Source: Fragilariopsis cylindrus CCMP1102
Taxonomy: Eukaryota > Bacillariophyta > Bacillariophyceae > Bacillariales > Bacillariaceae
Reading direction: 5' to 3'
Length of the DNA: 64,000 bases
Assembly (NCBI GenBank): GCA_900095095.1
Contig: FMBT01000504.1
Coordinates: 1-64,000, forward strand
Under the pieces are notes generated by a model. The model had not been told where the DNA came from and ran no database searches. It saw only the letters and a list, made by a program, of their open reading frames with translations. Shown here piece by piece: positions 63,583 to 64,000 of this stretch (position 1 is its first letter; each line of letters opens with the position of its first letter). A program made the position numbers and the translations under genes.

Positions 63583-64000
63583 ATGAACGACGAAAACAAC
63601 GAAGTAGAAGCTAATCAAATCGCCAGACGAGTTGCACGTCAACAACAGCCGCAAAATCTTAGGAAAAAAGTAATACTAATTCTCGAGCGGAGTTATGATA
63701 AATTTCCGACTCAGAATCGGAATAAAATTGATGAACTAGTAGAAATATTTCTTGATCATCTATGTGATGATGTTCACAAGCTTTTGTGCGACCAAAATCC
63801 TGATCCGGAACAGTATCGTGGTTTGGATAACAATCGTGATACGGAAGAGGAAGTAGAAACTGCTATACGATTTTTCCCTCATGTACTTTCAAGGAAAGAA
63901 GACGACGACTCGGAAGACGACGACGAAAGTTCATATCCGATTCAAAACCTATCGTGGTTTTTACCAGACGCATTTCATTGCAATCCAAAGGCGGCATATT
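63583..64000 (+). CDS. ankyrin-like family protein, 3' partial
   Basis: The ATG at 63583 opens a frame of 139 codons that runs off the window. It contains KVILILERSYDKFPTQNRNK, VEIFLDHLCDDVHKLLCDQN, PEQYRGLDNNRDTEEEVETA, IRFFPHVLSRKEDDDSEDDD and YPIQNLSWFLPDAFHCNPKA. The YPIQ turn and the charged, helical layout fit the ankyrin-like gene families common in diatoms, and match a short relic at 6580-6855. There is no signal peptide. The function is unknown, and the rest of the protein lies outside. Confidence 0.72.
   Translation, partial: MNDENNEVEANQIARRVARQQQPQNLRKKVILILERSYDKFPTQNRNKIDELVEIFLDHLCDDVHKLLCDQNPDPEQYRGLDNNRDTEEEVETAIRFFPHVLSRKEDDDSEDDDESSYPIQNLSWFLPDAFHCNPKAAY

Noticed and set aside
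1-64000. Clustered pathway, defence island or CRISPR-like array
   Set aside because: Genes are functionally mixed and spaced like ordinary diatom nuclear genes; no spacer-repeat array was seen.

Overview
The window reads as nuclear DNA of a photosynthetic stramenopile, most likely a diatom; I cannot name the species. Evidence: sparse, short GT-AG introns (109-271 bp); several predicted proteins with an N-terminal signal peptide followed by an A-x-A-F or E-A-F type motif, as used for import into secondary red plastids (ATAF, ANAF, VNAF, CEAF, TEAF); diatom-typical families (CRAL-TRIO joined to a DUF6824-like domain, HSF-type factor, S/P-rich secreted LRR proteins); and very heavy triplet-type low complexity (poly-N, D, Q, T, S) in otherwise ordinary proteins. 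The standard genetic code applies. No CRISPR array, tRNA, rRNA or prokaryotic operon was seen.

Layout. 1-8.7 kb: AAA ATPase (5' end outside the window), zinc-ribbon/CCCH protein, RWD/DUF1115 protein, a hypothetical, an ankyrin-family relic, and a three-repeat Myb protein with an internally duplicated acidic region. 8.7-17 kb: gene-poor, with tandem repeats, an orphan exon, two unknown genes, and two decayed copies (12.1-12.5 kb minus, 15.3-16.5 kb plus) of one leucine-rich family. 17-30.4 kb: acidic protein, mitochondrial-type [2Fe-2S] ferredoxin, membrane-anchored parvulin, CRAL-TRIO/DUF6824 protein, HSF, plastid-type 2-oxoglutarate dioxygenase, four-helix membrane protein, and a small ORF with two copies of a PPCQ motif. 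30.4-42.4 kb: a long spacer, RluA pseudouridine synthase, MORN/ankyrin protein, a fused triosephosphate isomerase-SMP-30 protein, an ankyrin-family pseudogene, and a thylakoid-lumen DUF6816-like protein. 43-58.7 kb: ATG18/PROPPIN, two paralogous S/P-rich secreted LRR proteins on opposite strands flanking a lumenal PsbQ-like protein and a vacuolar sorting receptor, then SDHAF4 and an FHA/NIPP1-like protein. 58.7-64 kb: a long spacer with decayed coding fragments (one gag-like fossil, one SHOCT-like), a plastid-targeted unknown protein, and the start of an ankyrin-family gene running off the end.

The genes are ordinary scattered nuclear genes, not a functional cluster. Shared themes are plastid supply (fused TPI, DUF6816-like, PsbQ-like, dioxygenase, pseudouridine synthase, 62.5-kb protein), mitochondrial assembly (ferredoxin, SDHAF4) and endomembrane/vacuole biology (sorting receptor, ATG18, secreted LRRs). 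The most unusual items are the TPI-SMP-30 fusion, the paralogous LRR pair with different intron content, the Myb duplication, and the duplicated PPCQ motif. I did not find a clearly new system such as a defence island or an intact mobile element. Domain calls come from reading motifs, not from searches.
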